Assembly (NCBI RefSeq): GCF_000764305.2
Contig: NW_025938218.1
Location: forward strand, 124,001 to 188,000
DNA length: 64,000 bases
Reading direction: 5' to 3'
DNA from: Hyalella azteca
Taxonomy: Eukaryota; Arthropoda; Malacostraca; Amphipoda; Hyalellidae
The notes beneath the pieces were generated by a model. That model was not told the DNA's origin. It saw nothing but the letters and a program-made list of their open reading frames with translations, and searched no databases. Positions within the stretch are counted from its first letter, which is position 1; the number at the start of each line of letters is the position of its first letter. Shown one piece after another: positions 47,618-60,319 of this stretch. Made by a program: the position numbers and the translations under genes.

Positions 47618-47759
47618 TGGAATAACCACCCAGTTTGGGGTAACCTGTTACGACGGATCAACCTGCCACGAAGTTTTACCAGCAACGCCGGATTAACCTG
47701 CTGCTCATCACAAACAACCTGACAAGTTAAGCTGAGGGTAACTATGGGTGGTTTTTCCA
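47618..47759. mobile_element. MITE-like element with TGGAAWAACCACCCA ends, 142 bp
   Basis: The left end TGGAATAACCACCCA and the right end TGGGTGGTTTTTCCA are inverted repeats with one mismatch over 15 bp. Inside, CGGATCAACCTGC and CGGATTAACCTGC repeat. No transposase and no clear target duplication. Only one copy lies in the window, so classification is open. Confidence 0.65.
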
Positions 47760-49061
47760 AGCTGAACATATGAGCTGAAAATAATGAATATTTTTTTTGT
47801 GCGTGAGCGTAATGCCATTACTAGTATACCAGAGGCATAATAATATGAGGAGTCTCAGTAATACAGTCACAAATATTTTAATTGGAAGCCTGAAAGTCAC
47901 GATTTATATTTGCTTTGGGCAAACAAACCAAATAAATATAGCAGACCCCATCACTGTTTACGTAAACACACTAAACTGTTTGAAAGGCAGTAATCGGCAT
48001 TACGTGTTTCCACCACGATCATGCAGTAGTCACCGTCTATCCAATGAACATAGTTGCCTCATTCATACTGAAGCGATGGCGGCTCAAAAGTGAGCAGGAT
48101 TGTATACAGCACGAGGTGCAGGGCGGTCTAGTGCATGGGAAAGTTTACATCTCTTGCCGGTCTGTGATGAAAAATGACCTTATACCGTCCGCGCTGCCCT
48201 GCTGCGCGTATACAAGCTACCACCAACCTGGCTGATGTGAGAGCAGTGCGGGAAAACTTGCACAAAATTTCTTACCATGCAGCCGGGACGTTTTTAGCAA
48301 TTTATATATATTTGCTTAATTTAAACATATTGTATCGTGTTGCCAAAAGCCACGTATCGCTTTACGAATTATTATATTGAATGAATGCAGATGTCTTAGA
48401 GAAATCGAGGAACATAACCATTGATTAACAAATGTGTACCAAATTTACAATGGTGATTTTCGAGCTTTGTTTGTGAATGATTGATGCTGGTCTTCAGTGT
48501 TTACGATTACGAATAGATATTTTTGACTAACCAAGCTGTAATAGGTGGACGAATACGACATCCAGTTACGTTTACGAACAATATTTGTGTAGAGTGGACG
48601 TGAGACACATGACAATGACCTCTGGGTCTCAATGGTCGTGATAGCTTGATCTTAATTATTAGTTATTCATTTAATAATTTAATAAATAATATAGAATAGG
48701 CTTACTCTAGTTTTTTCCAGGATGACTACAAGCATAATGATGTCTAATTAATTATTTCGGAGGAGCAGACAACTTAAAATTTGAGAGAAATATATCCAGA
48801 TAAAGAATTGGCGTATAACTTTTGACTGCTATATGAATGTATTTGTATGTACTTGTATTTTTGATCAAAACATAAAGAAAAAAACTGCATAAATTGAGAA
48901 AAACATAAATGCTAGTTTCAATAATAGAAAACTTTGTACCAAGAAACCGGTCCTAAACCCGTCAACGAAGGCCGTTAAAATACTGACGTTAGTCGCGATT
49001 TAGTGCGAGCAATTCAGAGCGTTTAATTGATGGCTTGAGGCAATTTTATGACGTTCCCCTC
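47760..49061. other. No gene seen
   Basis: Three overlapping short + frames lie at 47797-48380, none recognisable. Otherwise AT-rich unique sequence. Confidence 0.5.
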
Positions 49062-49230
49062 TAACTCATCTCGAAAACGAGGGAAACTGAAATGATAAAT
49101 GATAAGTTTTGTGATAATAGATAATAAGTGCCGGACAGATCAACCGCCTCGTAACTCATCTCGAAAACGAGGGAAACTGAAATGATAAATGATAAGTTTT
49201 GTGATAATAAGTGCCGGACAGATCATCCGT
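49062..49230. repeat. 90-bp tandem duplication, two nearly identical copies
   Basis: TAACTCATCTCGAAAACGAG begins at 49062 and 49152. Both copies run through GATAAGTTTTGTGATAATA and GTGCCGGACAGATCA. The first copy has an extra GATAATA. Confidence 0.96.
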
Positions 49231-52200
49231 TGTGGAGATCACTCTCTTCGTAGTGCAGATACCAAATTTCGAAACATAAAAAGTTTTAATTTTATAAATC
49301 CCGCGCACCTGCTTAAACTTTTCCGACGTTTGCTGCAGCACCAGGCAAAATTAATTGCGTTTGAACAATCAAAATTGTGGTCAGCAGAAAAACCTGATTG
49401 AGTCCATGGTAGTTTTATGGACCGTGAACGATTGAGTTTTTCTTTCTTTTGGACCGCGTTGATCGTATTTGAAATGGTTACATTTGTAGGGAAATCCATA
49501 AATTTATTTATGTACTCATAATTGTAAATGTTGCTGTCTTTCTGAAGCCTCTATCGCCTTCATTGATCTATTATGCATTAAATACAACATTTTCAGCATA
49601 AAATAGCAAGACATATTATAAAATTTTCTTTGTAATAACATTACTTCTAATATGAATCCCATCCTTTGCCTATTTGGATGAAAAATATTTTCCATTATTT
49701 CGTTACCATGACAGATGTGAACAGATTTTACCGCAAAGGCCTTCAGAGAGTTTTTGCTAACGCAAGCGAACCTTCTTTTGTCTCGACGTGCTACTGTTCG
49801 TACTTTTTTCCCGCTCGACTTGTTCATTCACGCTTTTTTAACCTCGAGTTTTTATTGATCAGAAGCCAATGAGGTTAACCTTCTATTTTATTATGGGGCT
49901 CCTCAATTACGTAGTCGAATTTTAAGGAGATACATGATAACGTTTGTATTGGCTTTCAAGAAATTGATGAAATGCAAAACGTTTAAATATTTGCTGAATA
50001 GTATTTGATCATATGAACGGGTCGCATGGTATTGTGAAAAATATCTGTTGGTATTGAGCATAAAATATAGGGTACAATCTGAAGCCCACGGGTATAAACG
50101 GTTAATCAAAATACAATAATCAAAATTAAATTTAATTGCGTCTCAATTATCGCCTAGTCTCTTTTTATTAAGGTAAATTGTGTGAATGCATAAAATAAAT
50201 ATAGTTGTTCACTCCAGCTGAGCCTTTACAATCAAGATATAGACGTTGATTATAAGAAACAAGACCGTATTATATCAAGACCACGCAAGCGCTTCCAAAC
50301 GTAACCCAGAGTTCCGGCTTTCTCGATCGGAAGCACGCTTGTCACATAGCGACGGAAGCTCTTTCCTTCTCTTAATGATATAAAGGGGAATTATTACCGA
50401 AATACAGGACCTAGATAGCAGTGTTAACCACAACAGAGAGGCGAAGGTACCACGAAAAGTCATGTAAATGACCGACATAGGCAAAAAGGTAGCGACAATA
50501 TAACTGTTGTGCTTGTCTGCGTCACCATAAAGCCGGAGGTGGCGGTCTCTGCGGTCTAGCGACGGTCTCAGCAAACCTCGCTGACACTTTATAGAAAAAA
50601 AGAATGAAAATAAAAAAAAAATTTCTAAAAATTTTCTATATATATTTTTTTTCTATAAAAAATTTTTATAGAAAAAAGAATGAAAATGAAAATATTTTTC
50701 CATGCAAAGGAGAATTAAAAAAGTTGCTACGAATTTATTAAGAGAAAAAGTTGTGTTAAGCAATTTGTAAGAATATATGAAATTTGTATATGGAAATAGA
50801 GGAGTATTATTGCGAGGATGAGCGTTTTGTATTTCCTAGGGCATAACGTTAAATATTGCCTACTTTTTTCGGTGGTTGTAAACAGAAGCAGTAGCTGCGT
50901 AAACTGCTCAACGCTCTAAGGCGACCCAACGAAAGCTATTTAAAATTTAACAGGCCTATAAAATTAAAACTATAAACAGTCTTGAGTTCGTGTCCTCTAC
51001 TTATTAGTCAAGCTAGCGAAGCTGTGGGGGAACTCTTCTCTAATTTTAGGTGCGTAAAAATAACCCTGAATTGAAAAATAAATATTTTAGCGAAGGAATC
51101 ATTGAGATGATTATACCGATTGTAGAATTTTAAGTTCTTACAAGTACATTTTTCAATAAAATTTCAGCTTGGTACACATGTGTCGTACGCAACTTATTTG
51201 TAGTCTATTTTTATCTACGTGTTTGATTTAGTTCGATGCTGGCTCTCGACTTGCCTAGTTGAAGAGAATATTTGGCACGTGTTTTAGTTTGGAATCTCGT
51301 TCTGAACATTTACACTCGTTTCAAGTTCTTAATAGCTTTTTGCTCGGTATCGAGTGTTTTACTTGTTTTATTTACGTTATATGCAATATTAATTTAAAAC
51401 TGATTTTAATAAGAAGTTCAAGGAAACTCGCGTTTTTAAATCCTTCGTGAACGAATAATCCTTACGCTGATTCTCGATAACAGTTTAAAGCTTTGATTGT
51501 AAAGTTAACGACTGGACTTCTATTATTAATATGAAAACGAATTAAATTGATCTTGTGTGACATCTTGAGACCGGATGGATAACGCATAATGTCGATCATT
51601 AGGTGTTAATAAAATTATGATAGGCCTTAATTTGAGACTGAATGTGAAGAATTCACTGCATCAGATATGACACAATCAATTATCACGAATAAGTTGGACA
51701 CGCACACATATATGATTTGGACATATATAGGATATGAACAGTTTTATGATGTGGAAATTTTTATGATATGGATATTTATTTGACATGAACGAGTTATAAC
51801 GTGTGATGTATTATATCGATGTTTTAAGTTTAAACAATTTAATAACACAATTTTTTAATTTAACAAAAACAATTTAAGAAACTTAATGAAGAACAAAATC
51901 TTGTTTCATAATATTGGAAAAGATCTGCTCAATGGATTGGTTGAAGGATCTAACAGTATTCTAACTTGTTGATAGCTTGAAACATTTACATAATAGAAAA
52001 CGTTCACGAGGGAGATGCCATTTAATTGAGTAACGCATTAATTAATAAATTAATAAATTGAGTAACGCATTAAAATAACGTAAGTACATATTTAATTACC
52101 CCATGGCTCACTGCTGGGCAGTTTCCATCCCGATCATTCATTTAGAGCAGACAGTAAAATAGAGGAAGAAACAAAATGGGCAATAAATCTACTCATAAAA

Positions 52201-53961
52201 TTGTAATCGATATCGATTTATGTTCCTTCATTTTACGATCGTGTATGTTAGTGCTATAAAATTTGAACGAACCTTGGCTTGTCACAAACAGACAGCGATT
52301 TAGTTGGGCTCGCAGAGGCCTTAAATCGTCATAACTCGTAGCAGTGATACGCATTTGTGATAGAACTGCACCGAATGAGTTAGTTTTTATTGTCGGGCCG
52401 AGGAACAGGGTTTTTACTTTTTTTTTAAAGCTTACTTCACCAAACGTTGGGCAGAATGCGGCGGCTTTATATGCTAGTGAATGATACTGAGTTTTACGTT
52501 CTGAACTATTCTAATGCTTGATGCTTCATAATTTTCATTAAAAATTTAATTCATTTCATTGGTATTCATTAAAAAAGTTCAAATTAACCGAACTGAACTA
52601 AAATTGTATCAAATATCTTACGTATATTAAACGATTTTCCTAATGATCTCAATGAAAATTTCAAATTATTTACACAATTTGAAATTGATTTTTTTTCACA
52701 TGAAGCCAAACCATAGATATATACTGACTGGTTCTCAGCGTGCGTCGTGCAATATTTTTGGTAACAACAATATATTCTTGTCTGATATATTAATTCTCGG
52801 TTTAAAGCAGGTGTGGGTACAGAAGAAAATTATTGGACACATCGATTTAAAAAAACACTGATTACATGCCGTTTCTGAAATTCGAAAAATTCTCATCCTG
52901 AACTTAGAAATCAATAATATCTCAATTTATATTATCGATTTTAAGCGCTGTATGCCATCTAACAGGATAGGCTGTAGTTTAGAAACTGTCCAAATCAAAG
53001 AATGGACCATTGCTCGAAAAATGAATTTGGTTCGTGAACAAAAGTAGAATGTCTAGAAAATAAAACAGTGGTAGTGTGCGGAAAGTGCAAAAAATATAAG
53101 AAATGCATGAGAGATAATAGAAAATGTGACAGAAATATATCGTTACTTTAGTGTGCTGTTATGAATTTGACAATATCTAAAATATTTTAAAATTAACTCA
53201 AATCAATGGGAAAAGAATTAAAAATTTGCGAAAAATGCATAAACGAAGGAAAGGATAATTCCTATGAAATGCTTGGAAATTCTTGGAATATGATTTACAC
53301 TGAAGAAATAATAATAATCATGAAACAAAGAGAAATATCCTGCAAACATAACTGCACCTAAGCTACTGAAACAGTAACGAAACCCAAAAAAAGTACATGA
53401 GAACATCATGAACTCTGATTACAAACCCACCTCATCGAGAGACCAGTTACAAGTCTATAATCACAGCCCAATGACGGCTAAAGCTTCACTGTGCGCTCAG
53501 AGATTACGTGTCCACTTACCAACAATCGATATAATTTCAGCTAAACTTCTCACATGAAGCTAGCGCTGCATGGTAGAAAATATTATAGCTTATCCGCGAC
53601 ACATGAATTATTGTAACGGAGCTTCCCTGGATGTACGTGGGAACCTTCAAAAAAATGTATATTAATGTCCCACCGATGGTCATTAAAGAACATGAGTGAT
53701 CAAGGTTGATTGATTGTCATTTTCATTGATATTAATAAAAAATGATTTGAAAATATGTATTAAAATAACTTGATTAATTAATGGATATGAACAAAAATAT
53801 CAAAACCCTTTTGATAAAATTAAATTCCAAGCTTTTTGGGTGAAACATAAACAAAAGTTTATTCGTACATTTATGAAATTTAATTAGGATTTTCTTAAAA
53901 TTCATTCATTTGATGTCACTTGATAAATAATGTTAGCTAGCACGTACTACTCAAGTTACCG
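49231..53961. other. No supported gene
   Basis: AT-rich. The fold TTTCTATAAAAA/TTTTTATAGAAA lies at 50650-50674. Weak repetition of TATGATRTGGA occurs at 51700-51780. AATTGAGTAACGCATTAA is repeated at about 52024 and 52058. The minus-strand frame at 50275-50580 is listed separately. Confidence 0.45.
50275..50580 (-). other. Open frame with hydrophobic middle and possible 3' splice site
   Basis: On the minus strand about 100 codons are open, ending TGA at 50275. The middle is hydrophobic (YIVATFLPMSVIYMTF and later SVIIPLYIIKRRKEL), which resembles one or two membrane passes followed by basic residues. Just upstream the minus strand reads TTTTTTTCTATAAAGTGTCAG, a good polypyrimidine tract plus AG. 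The reading could be a terminal exon of a membrane protein, but there is no family signature and it may be chance. It lacks an ATG. Confidence 0.2.
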
Positions 53962-54051
53962 AGCCGGAATTTTCAAGCATTGAAAATGCATTCAATTATT
54001 TCATTTTCAAATCACGATGTTCAATTAGAAAAATAATTAGAGCTTCTGTTC
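53962..54051 (+). repeat. Triplicated block, copy 1
   Basis: Contains GGAATTTTCAAGCATTGAA, CAAATCACGATGTTCAATTA and AATAATTAGAGCTTCTGTTC. Related to the blocks at 54576 and 55948; outside the block the three loci share only patchy similarity (for example ATTAAAATAACTTGATTAA upstream of copy 1 and a similar string before copy 3). Confidence 0.8.
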
Positions 54052-54575
54052 GATCGTGCACAAAGGAATAAAAATTATGTGTTGCATCAAGTAAGTAGTT
54101 AAATCTAGCCAGAAGTATCAATAGAACATATGATGCAATGATATGTTTCAAAATCCAGTGTTTGCACGAAAATAATCTCCCAGTTCAAATGCATTCTGAC
54201 CGCAGCGAAGAAAAATTCGGATAATTCTACAGTCAAAAGCCTCAATAGGCACCTGGATCAAGTTTCGATTAAATCTGTTTGCCAAGTGATTTTTTTATAA
54301 AGGAAATAAATTGAATGGATTACAAGGAGAAAATTGATTGACTAATAAAAGATCTAATTAATGAAATCTCAAACATATCATTAGCATTTTATAATAAAAA
54401 GTTCATAGTAATTGTTAGTGCACTTGTTTATACATGCATATAAATGAAATTTACACAAACATGTTCATACATGCATATATAAAATTCATATAAGCCTTTT
54501 TATGATAGTCAGTCGCCTGATGTCACGTGCTCTATATTGCTGTCAGTTCAGTAAGTACAATAATTTCAGTTTCAT
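54052..54575. other. No gene seen
   Basis: AT-rich spacer between block copies 1 and 2. CATACATGCATATA occurs twice (about 54431 and 54467). Confidence 0.5.
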
Positions 54576-54664
54576 GGCCAGAATTTTCCAGCACTGAAGT
54601 TCCCTTATACTGTTTCTTGTTTAGATCGGAATTTCAACAAGAAAGATAATTAGAGCTTCTGTTC
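54576..54664 (+). repeat. Triplicated block, copy 2
   Basis: Contains CCAGAATTTTCCAGCACTGA, TTTAGATCGGAATTTCAACA and AGATAATTAGAGCTTCTGTT. The end motif TTAGAGCTTCTGTTC is identical to that of copy 1. Confidence 0.8.
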
Positions 54665-55947
54665 AAGCTCTGGGACATGTCTGAAATGGGTGTTATTCAG
54701 GCGCTGAGACATCTGACTACTCGGATATGTTTTGATTCGATCCGAATTGTTATTGATATTTTTTTAAATAACTTAACTGTAAAACAACTTTTCCACGCCT
54801 GAAAAGAAATTTGCCGCAACTCTTTACTCTGCCTGAAGGTTTAGTTGATTTTTTTTTGTTAATGTATGTAAACCCAGATGTTGGAAAAGAGTTTAGTAGG
54901 AAACCTCAGCTGCACAGACAGTGTAATGAACTTTCGTTTTTGGTTACTATTGTTACTTATTTTTTAACGCCATCTGCCCGATATGTTGATTTAATAAGTA
55001 ATGGGAAAATTAATATTGTGTTTTAACGATAGTTTGTTGTAGTTGTGTCCACTATCACTGTTATGTCGAGAAATTAATTGCTTAGCCCCATCATTTTATT
55101 CGCAAAGCGGATTGAAAAAACTCGAATTAAGTTTTTTTTAATTTACTATAAATTAATTTGTTCTGAATTAAATATTTGAAATTTATTTTGAATTCCATAA
55201 CAAAGACATGGCGAAGGTGTAAAAATGTGGATTTTAAAATTATTCCTTTAAGTCACATTAGTGAGTTTTGAAACCACTATGGTCCAGATAAGGCCAGCTT
55301 GAGAACAGGATTCTATGGATCTATATTCAAGTCAGGAATTATTTCGTTTTGCTTCAGTTTCAATCCGTCATTGGATGCCGAAAATTCTTGCTGAACAAAT
55401 ATCCATGCATCAACTTGTAAAGTTATATTTAATTTACTGATAAAATTTACCATAATCACGAGGGCATAAGGTTATAATTATGAAAAAGTTTCATCCAATA
55501 AGTATTGGCTATATGGCTCAATATGAAGAGTAAAACTTTCGATAATTCACCTTATAATATTTGTGCTAGTTGCTTCAGTCGAACTAGAGACGCTCACGAT
55601 AATTCGTTTTGCACATGAATATTTTCGGCCCGAGAAGAAGTCAGACCGGAATTAGCGGGAAGATTGAATCTTATCATTAAAAAGAGTTCTGATATTAATT
55701 CGTCTAATGAAATAAATTAAAAAACTAATTATACATTCTATCGGTTTATTTATTTCCGTCCGAAAACGTGATCATGTCGAAGAAACGAACGACAGAGAAC
55801 TATTAAAATAACATGATTAAATAATGAATTGCTCAAACATGTTCATACATACGAGAATAAGTATTAATACACCTTTTTCGTGCAATGAAGTCTTTAGAGG
55901 TCGTTTGACGTATTTTGTTAATCGGTAGGTAACAGGCAAGTTTACGT
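54665..55947. other. No gene seen
   Basis: AT-rich spacer between block copies 2 and 3. A 71-codon + frame at 54811-55026 is not recognised. Confidence 0.5.
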
Positions 55948-56028
55948 TTCAGAATGTTCCAGCACTGAACATCATATCATTTATGTTTCAAATCACGATT
56001 TAAAATAGAAAAATCAGAGCTTCTGTTC
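55948..56028 (+). repeat. Triplicated block, copy 3
   Basis: Contains CAGAATGTTCCAGCACTGAA, TTTCAAATCACGATTTAAAA and AATCAGAGCTTCTGTTC. The GTTCCAGCACTGAA part is closest to copy 2, and the TTTCAAATCACGAT part to copy 1. Confidence 0.8.
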
Positions 56029-56848
56029 ATGCAATAAGGCTTCTCCCGTGAACCGAATTACGAAGTGACTGATGCAACAAAGAAATAAAGTTAAGTCTTC
56101 TTTTGAATAAATAATTCAACCTAGATCACAAGCCACGTAAGCATCGTAAGTATCTAAAAAAAGATATTGAATAATTTAAATATACATTGTTTCTACAATG
56201 ACAATTGTCCGATTTAACCCTCTGATAGGCTTAGGAAAATGTGAATAATTATTTTGTCCTTATCGACTTGGCGAATATAACCATTTCGAGAAAAAATACT
56301 TAGCGACTAAATCCGTTTCTGGTTTCTTTTAAATAACTTTACCGCTGAATTGCTTTTCCACTGCTGTTTGTTCTTTTCCTTATTAACTGGGCGCTTACGA
56401 GAGGAACTTGCCAAATAGATTTTTCCTATCTTCATGATTTAATTTTTTTTTCGTACAGATTAGAGAGTGGTTGACGTGGTTGGCTGGTTTTAGTGTGAAA
56501 TAATTATAAATTAAAATAATAATTTAAGTGGTTTAGGAATGAAAAATTATTTACATTCTAACTGTAATGACTGGCCAGCTCGATTTGCAATAACTTTTTA
56601 TAATGTGTTCTCACCGATCATATAATTTAAATTCGGGGCAAAATTATTATCTTGTAGATCTATCTGATTGAAAGTTTGTTGTCTTAGTGTTCTTAATAAC
56701 TTTACTATCGGGATATTAAAAATTTATCCGCAAAAGAATTTCAAAAAAGTTAAATTCAACTTAATTAAAACTTGTCTGTCATTTAATTATTCCATCATCA
56801 AACTTACGAAATTTTTTCAATTCCCATAGAGGATTCAAGGGGAAATGA

Positions 56849-56915
56849 GATAAATGAGGATTTTAACGCCATGATAAATGAGGATTTTTACGCCATGATA
56901 AATGAGGATTTTCTA
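56849..56915. repeat. 24-bp tandem repeat, about 2.8 copies
   Basis: GATAAATGAGGATTTTAACG plus CCAT starts at 56849, 56873 and 56897; the last unit decays after GATTTTCT. Confidence 0.93.
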
Positions 56916-57109
56916 AAATATCAGGGATTTATGATCCCGATCAAGGCCACGATCCTGATAGTTTACCATAATTTCTTCTTCGATTTGTTGTGGAAGATCA
57001 GCTACTTATGAACTGATTTAATTCTGAACCTCCTGCACGTGTTATTTTAGTGAGTTTCAGTGTGTGAGCAATTCAACTGAGCTTTAAGAGCTATTAACTG
57101 TAAGGAGCG

Positions 57110-57275
57110 ATTAGATTGCGGCCGAAATAACTAAATGTAAAATAAAATTTCATGCTAATAAATAAGGAGTTATTTAACTGTAGATTGAGTAACAGGCTAT
57201 AGAATTAATTGGAATCAGATAAACAGGTAGCTATTAGAATGCGGCCGGAGTAATTGGCTGTAAAATTCTATTCAT
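57110..57275. repeat. 123-bp spaced duplication, diverged
   Basis: ATTAGATTGCGGCCGAAATAA at 57110 and ATTAGAATGCGGCCGGAGTAA at 57233 each lead into TGTAAAAT...TTCAT. The rest of the period is diverged. Confidence 0.75.
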
Positions 57276-60002
57276 CTCGATTCGCAAGAAAGTCAATCAT
57301 AATTTCAAAAGTTATCCGTAAGGTTATATCACAAATGGATTACTACAAAAATTATGTCAATAATCCATTACGCAAATTCAGAAATGGATTACAAATGGAT
57401 TTTTATGTGGTGACATGTGTACACATCTCAAAATTGAAAAATGTACAGAAAATTCCATGATTCCATAACAGTTGTGCCTCATCTAGCTAGGGAATGAGCT
57501 AACTCAATTTTACATGCAAGATTAAACGCTTACATTCACCACAATGATTTAGAGTTTGCATCGGGTGTTTCTCACCAACGCATTTCCTTTTCTCAAAACA
57601 ATAATTTCTGTACCATGAAACTTACCTCGTGACATAACGTACATAGTATTTCCTATATCATGTAAATTAGTTTCCTATCTTCTCAATCATCAAGAATAAA
57701 GCAGACTAATGGTATATATCGCTCATTAATTATATACAGATACCATTTCCTTGCTATGGAAAGGAAGGTAAACCCTTATAGGTGACCTTCATAAGAAACT
57801 GACGCGTGGTTTTAACTAACATATCTAATTTATTTTATTTAATTAACATATTAGAAAATACCAAGCGGTGCCACTATATTCAGCCTCGAGGTATACATAT
57901 CCTTCGTAGTTCAGGAAGATTCTCAGTAAAACTCGATTGCTATAGTAATTAATATCTTTTAATCTACCGTCATCTGAAGAAAAGTTCCACTCAATGATAA
58001 TATAAATCAACAAATTCTCTGGTCATCGATCGCACGTGTGTAAATAATTAATATCTGTGTATTATTAATATCTTGTGGCCATGAGAATTTTTTTTTTAAA
58101 TAAGGCCTCCCACACTCACCATTCCAACAAAAAGGAATTAATTTTATTAATTAAATTAAAAAAAAAATAAAAAAAAATTAAAAGCCATGAGAAGAGTTAG
58201 GAAGTTGCAATTTAAATGAGATTTTTGAGGAGCATAATACCTGATGTGTCCTAGAAACAGTCACAACGTTTAATCAGGAAACATATATCGATGCTTTCAT
58301 GTAATATATCAATTATTCAAGAAAGTTTACTATGAAACAACTATGAAATATCCTGGCATACCAAAATATTTCCAAAAAAGTAAGTTCTGGATCTACTATA
58401 AAAAGACTAGTTGTATTTTAAAAGCTAATAAATGATCCCAAATCACTTAACAAAATTTACTACCACTTGGCCCACTTAACTCACTCGTAAGCATTATTAT
58501 TTCTCTGAAGAACTAGGAGTAATTATACAATGTTAACCGCTGCATGTGATATGTTCCAGACTGTGATGTGTTCCACTTGTAGCTGGCACTGAAATTGAGC
58601 TGAAAATAATTCTTAGTCATATATAAAGAAGAATGTACCAGCATGCAGCTGTACGACATTGTTTTTACAGCCTCACAGAGCTGTACATCTCACAGCTGTT
58701 GCCCTCACAAGCAGAGCTGTTACGTCACGCCTCCGCGGCCGCCATACGGGTTCCGGCAATCTCAAGGATATCATATAGTAAAAGATAAGTGGCATGACGT
58801 TCTTGCATTTAATTTAGTATAAATAGTTTTCAATGCTAAGTAAAAGATCTGTTTTACTGCTTGAGTTTCATTATACGTGTATGGAAGACCGAACATGTTC
58901 TTAGTTTAGCAATAGGAAATTTTCGGAGATTTAACCTGGTCTTGACATGATTGCTCGATTTGAAGACACGTTTTCTAATTCCATGATGTTGGCAATATAT
59001 TTAATTATTCATGAACATTTGACAACTTCAGACATTATTTATATTAGTTACATGATGCTACTCACTACGGAAAAATCCCGGAAAAAAGAATTATTGAAAA
59101 GTGTGTAATTGTTGGTTGCTGATAGTTTAGCCTTGAATTTCATCAACTATCATTGGAGGAATTTCGTGATTTTGTAAATTTACTAGTGTATTAGTAATAG
59201 TTGCCTTTATTGTAAATCAATGCTGATTCTTATTTAACTTATGGATTTAATTCAATCTTAATCTGATTACATTATGGATAATGCAACACATATATATGTT
59301 CAGGTTGAACAATTTAAAAACACGAACTTTGAAGAACAGTGTGTTCCATCGATTAGGGGCAATTATTCAATGCTACATGTTGAATGTATTAAACTTTTTA
59401 GTGCTTTTTGACAGATCATTTTTCTAAAATTAATAATGATGTTATCTATTTACAATGGATACCGAAATATTCTAAAATTACAAGCATTCATGGCTCAACT
59501 GATTGACCTTGACAAATTGGAAAATTGAAAAGTAAATGTCCAAAAAGAATTACTAATATCAATATATAAATTAATTTCCGAATAGACCTTGACTATAGAA
59601 TATAGCGTGAGGTCAGCCTATGTAAAGATAGGCCAGATACATGAATATGCATTCATTTTAATTACATTCATCGAGCCTCTTGCTGGGTTTCTTCTCTGTC
59701 ACTCGAAACATACTTTGTAAATAATCATTTATTATGCTTATCATACTTAACAATGCAATTCATTATTAGCTTTGCAAATTATTACCAGCTGTATAAACTA
59801 TAACTGATCTGCTGTAAAAGTAATTAAAAACTATGACAATAATCATTAACTATTCGAATCATCGTTAATGAAAAAAAACACAATCGACTGTAAAATTAGT
59901 AAGTAACGATATGAAAATTGCATTTATAAAAATTGCACGAACAAACCAATTGATGAAGGTTAGGTAAAAACCGAATGGGACACGGTATGCAAGGTTACAG
60001 CG

Positions 60003-60319
60003 TTACATCAAGAGTGCACATCACATCAGGAGTGCACATCACATCAGGAGTCCACATCACATCAGGAGTCCACATCACATCAGGAGTGCACATCACATCA
60101 GGAGTGCACATCACATCAAGAGTGACACATCACATCAGAAGTGCACATCACATCAGGAGTCCACATCACATCAGGAGTGCACATCACATCAAGAGTCCAC
60201 ATCACATCAAGAGTGCACATCACATCAAGAGTCCACATCAAATCAGGAGTGCACATCACATCAGTAGTCCACATCACATCAGGAGTCCACATCACATCAA
60301 GAGTGCACATCACATCATT
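60003..60319. repeat. 18-bp minisatellite, about 17 copies
   Basis: The unit is CACATCACATCAGGAGTG or ...GAGTC, with GGAG/AGAG variants. One unit near 60123 carries an extra base (GAGTGACACATC). A 135-codon + frame (59975-60382) passes through and changes its six-residue period from VHITSG to HHIRSA at the extra base. Two other frames (one per strand) are also open, so I do not infer a protein. Confidence 0.96.

Larger units (their letters stand above)
56029..60002. other. No gene seen; small duplications
   Basis: AT-rich throughout. The listed arrays at 56849 and 57110 fall here. The patch 58650-58760 is GC-richer, with ACAGCTGT, repeated AGAGCTGT, TTACGTCACG and GCGGCCGC, a possible regulatory patch. 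A long A/T tract lies at 58130-58180. Confidence 0.45.
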
